Shown here: piece by piece, positions 6,203 through 7,635 of the stretch
Layout of the letters: every line of letters starts with the position of its first letter
Position numbering within the stretch: position 1 is the first letter of the stretch
Assembly: GCA_030624805.1 (NCBI GenBank)
Contig: JAUXJL010000089.1
Location: forward strand, 1-7,635
DNA length: 7,635 nucleotides
Direction of reading: 5' to 3'
DNA from: Acidimicrobiia bacterium
Lineage (GTDB): Bacteria > Actinomycetota > Acidimicrobiia > Spongiisociales > SHLN01
Notes under the pieces: generated by a model
Database searches by the model: none
The model's input: only the letters and a program-made list of their open reading frames with translations
Told to the model about the DNA's origin: nothing
Made by a program: the position numbers and the translations under genes

Positions 6203-7477
6203 ATGTTTCGACGGACCCGATTCTTGCTCTTGCTGGCGGTACTCGCCCTCATAGCAGCCGCCTGCGGTGACAGCAGCTCAGACACCACCGCCGGCACCAC
6301 CGCCGGCACCACCGCGACGACCGCAGCAGCCACCACCACGACGGGAGCACCGACGGCTACGACTACGCCGCCTGATGTTTCGCCCATCATCATCGGGGCC
6401 GCAGTCGACTTGACCCAGAACATGGCGCCGTTCAATGGCCCGGCCGCCACGGCAGCCAAGATCATGGCCGACCGGATCAACGCCGCCGGCGGAGTGTTGG
6501 GTGGGCGACCGTTGGAGATTCTTGCTATCGATTCCACGGTCGAGCCCGACCTCGTGAAGTCGGCGGCCGTCGATTTGATCAGCCAGGGGGCCGAGATCTT
6601 GATCGTGACGTGTGACTTCGACTTTGCCGCACCGGCCATTCAAGAGGGCATCGGCGCCGGGATCCTGACCGTTGCACCGTGCGGCGGTACCGACCGGTTT
6701 GGGCCAGTCGGCCTTGGTGCAGACGGTGAGATCGTGTTTAGCTTCGGTAACCAGGCCCAGGACGAGGGTGCAGTTCTCGCTGAATTTGCCCGTGACCAGG
6801 GTTGGAACGACGCGGTGGTCGTCAAAGACAACCTGCTGGTCTACTTCCAGGACGTGGTCGACGCCTTCGACCTGAGGTTCACCGAGCTTGGCGGCACAGT
6901 GGTGGCCACCGAACAGTTCACCGGGTTCGACGGAACTGTCGGCAACACTGTCACGGCCGTCGCCAATATGGACAAAGACGTGATCGCCATCACGACCGCC
7001 TTCGACGACTTGCCGGCGTTGGTTTTCGGGTTGCGGAGCCTCGGCGACGACACGCCGATCGTGTGCGCCTGGGCGTGTGACGGCACGTTCTGGTACCAGG
7101 AGGACGTGCCGCTCAACAACTTCTACTACAACACGTATGTCTCATTGTTCGGTGACGACCCCGATCCCGAGGTGAACACCTTTATCCAGGAGATGTCTGA
7201 TGCAGGCGCACCGCCGCTGTCGGCGGCTCTACTCGGTGGAGCTCAGATGATCCAGGCCCTTGCGAACGGAATCGAGGCGACCGGTGGCACCGACGCGGTG
7301 GCGCTGGCGAACTACCTCGAGACCCTGGACAACGAGGCGCTCATTGTTGGCGACGTCACGCTCAACGCCGACAACCACACCGTGTTTGGGCGGCCCCATC
7401 GCATGATGGGTGTCATGGATTCGGTGCCGTCGTTCATGGAACTTCGGACGGCAACATCACCGGCTGCGATTCGCTGA
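6203..7477 (+). CDS. ABC transporter substrate-binding lipoprotein, LIV-type (Peripla_BP_6-like)
   Basis: This 424-residue lipid-anchored solute receptor delivers a small organic ligand to an ABC importer. It begins MFRRTR, a hydrophobic stretch (7-20), then the lipobox IAAAC with C21 as the lipidated residue. Residues 22-57 form a Thr/Ala-rich linker to the membrane. The two-lobed LIV-type domain runs from about 61 (PIIIGAAVDLTQ) with AAKIMADRINAAGGVLGGRPLEI, the usual first-lobe signature, at 84-107. The mature domain has four Cys (137, 160, 288, 292), more than many LIV receptors, which could form disulfides outside the membrane. Ligand cannot be read from sequence; family members bind branched amino acids, amides, urea or aromatic acids. 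A LivG-like ATPase gene starts 9 nt downstream. Divergent placement from a Mo-hydroxylase operon suggests it imports that enzyme's substrate or a precursor, which is inference. Confidence 0.93.
   Translation: MFRRTRFLLLLAVLALIAAACGDSSSDTTAGTTAGTTATTAAATTTTGAPTATTTPPDVSPIIIGAAVDLTQNMAPFNGPAATAAKIMADRINAAGGVLGGRPLEILAIDSTVEPDLVKSAAVDLISQGAEILIVTCDFDFAAPAIQEGIGAGILTVAPCGGTDRFGPVGLGADGEIVFSFGNQAQDEGAVLAEFARDQGWNDAVVVKDNLLVYFQDVVDAFDLRFTELGGTVVATEQFTGFDGTVGNTVTAVANMDKDVIAITTAFDDLPALVFGLRSLGDDTPIVCAWACDGTFWYQEDVPLNNFYYNTYVSLFGDDPDPEVNTFIQEMSDAGAPPLSAALLGGAQMIQALANGIEATGGTDAVALANYLETLDNEALIVGDVTLNADNHTVFGRPHRMMGVMDSVPSFMELRTATSPAAIR
6284..6315 (+). repeat. 12-bp tandem repeat in the lipoprotein linker
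   Basis: The unit ACCACCGCCGGC occurs twice exactly (6284-6295 and 6296-6307) and then partly (6308-6315). It encodes TTAG-TTAG-TTA at the start of the Thr/Ala-rich linker, residues 28-38. As a multiple of three it can gain or lose copies without breaking the frame, changing linker length only. Confidence 0.85.
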
Positions 7478-7486
7478 CCGGATTGG

Positions 7487-7635
7487 ATGGCAACCAAGCT
7501 AGGTGAGCCTGGTGGCCCGCACGATTCGGTGCGGGCCACCGGCATCAAACGGTACTTCGAAGGAGTTCACGCGCTCGACGATGTGACTCTCGAACTACAT
7601 CGCCATGAGGTTGTTGGGCTGATCGGACCAAACGG
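7487..7635 (+). CDS. LivG-like ABC transporter ATP-binding protein, 5' end only
   Basis: Only 49 codons are visible before the window ends. The core reads TGIKRYFEGVHALDDVTLEL followed by GLIGPNG, the start of a Walker A P-loop. This is the opening of the LivG/BraF class of ATPases that serve LIV-type importers, which fits the binding-protein gene just upstream. The ATG at 7487 lies 9 nt after that gene's stop and gives a 14-residue lead before VRATGIKRYF. A GTG at 7529 is an alternative start closer to the family norm but has no ribosome site; the ATG has only a weak one. With the ATG start, a perfect 12-bp inverted repeat falls inside codons 9-18. Arg-His replaces the common Pro-Gly or Arg-Gly before Glu-Val-Val-Gly. 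Family call is strong despite the short length; the start is uncertain. Confidence 0.85.
   Translation, partial: MATKLGEPGGPHDSVRATGIKRYFEGVHALDDVTLELHRHEVVGLIGPN
7511..7540 (+). promoter_or_regulatory. Perfect 12-bp stem-loop at the binding-protein/ATPase junction
   Basis: GGTGGCCCGCAC (7511-7522) is the exact reverse complement of GTGCGGGCCACC (7529-7540), with the loop GATTCG. It is very GC-rich and starts 34 nt after the stop of the binding-protein gene. No U-run follows, so it is not a standard intrinsic terminator. Stem-loops between a receptor gene and the downstream transporter genes often protect the receptor mRNA or thin out downstream expression. That role is inferred by analogy. 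It overlaps the proposed start region of the ATPase gene and could also affect its translation. Confidence 0.6.

Noticed and set aside
1..7635. CRISPR arrays, tRNA or rRNA genes, insertion sequences, attachment sites
   Set aside because: No regularly spaced repeats, cloverleaf-like segments, transposase genes or terminal inverted repeats were seen on either strand.

Overview
The window is about 60% GC by eye. It carries two divergently transcribed gene sets around a roughly 200-bp control region (about 6004-6202). It looks like a high-GC actinobacterium, possibly an Acidimicrobiia-type lineage. The clues are the lipoprotein binding protein with a Thr/Ala-rich linker straight after the lipobox Cys, the use of GTG and TTG starts, and the CoxG, DUF4242 and class III cyclase families seen here. 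This placement is an inference from style, not from a marker gene.

Minus strand (6042 down to 1, left edge cut): a compact operon of three subunits of a xanthine-dehydrogenase/CO-dehydrogenase-family molybdenum hydroxylase in the order FAD subunit (CoxM-like), 2Fe-2S subunit (CoxS-like), Mo-pterin subunit (CoxL-like). A CoxG-like SRPBCC protein follows. The first three genes overlap or abut (8-nt and 4-nt overlaps) and the fourth starts 9 nt after the third stops. After short gaps come a two-domain protein (DUF4242 fused to a class III adenylyl cyclase domain) and a short-chain dehydrogenase/reductase that runs off the left edge.

Plus strand (6203 to the right edge): a LIV-type periplasmic-binding lipoprotein, followed 9 nt later by the start of a LivG-like ABC ATPase that is cut at its Walker A motif. 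A perfect 12-bp stem-loop lies at the junction of these two genes.

Taken together the set reads as an uptake-plus-oxidation module. An ABC importer brings in a small organic substrate, a Mo hydroxylase oxidises it in the cytoplasm, an SDR may act on a related alcohol or ketone, and a cAMP-producing enzyme may report on the process. The substrate is unknown. The large subunit keeps the catalytic Glu of the family, but its active-site loop (PNRGYSR) is neither the AYRCSFR of true form I CO dehydrogenase nor the AYRGAGR of form II. The cluster should therefore not be called CO dehydrogenase, even though its gene order is that of coxMSL.

The points most worth a second look are the variant active-site loop, the DUF4242-cyclase fusion inside a Mo-hydroxylase operon, the divergent control region (7-bp inverted repeat plus an 11-codon leader ORF in frame with the first operon gene), and the stem-loop at the binding-protein/ATPase junction.
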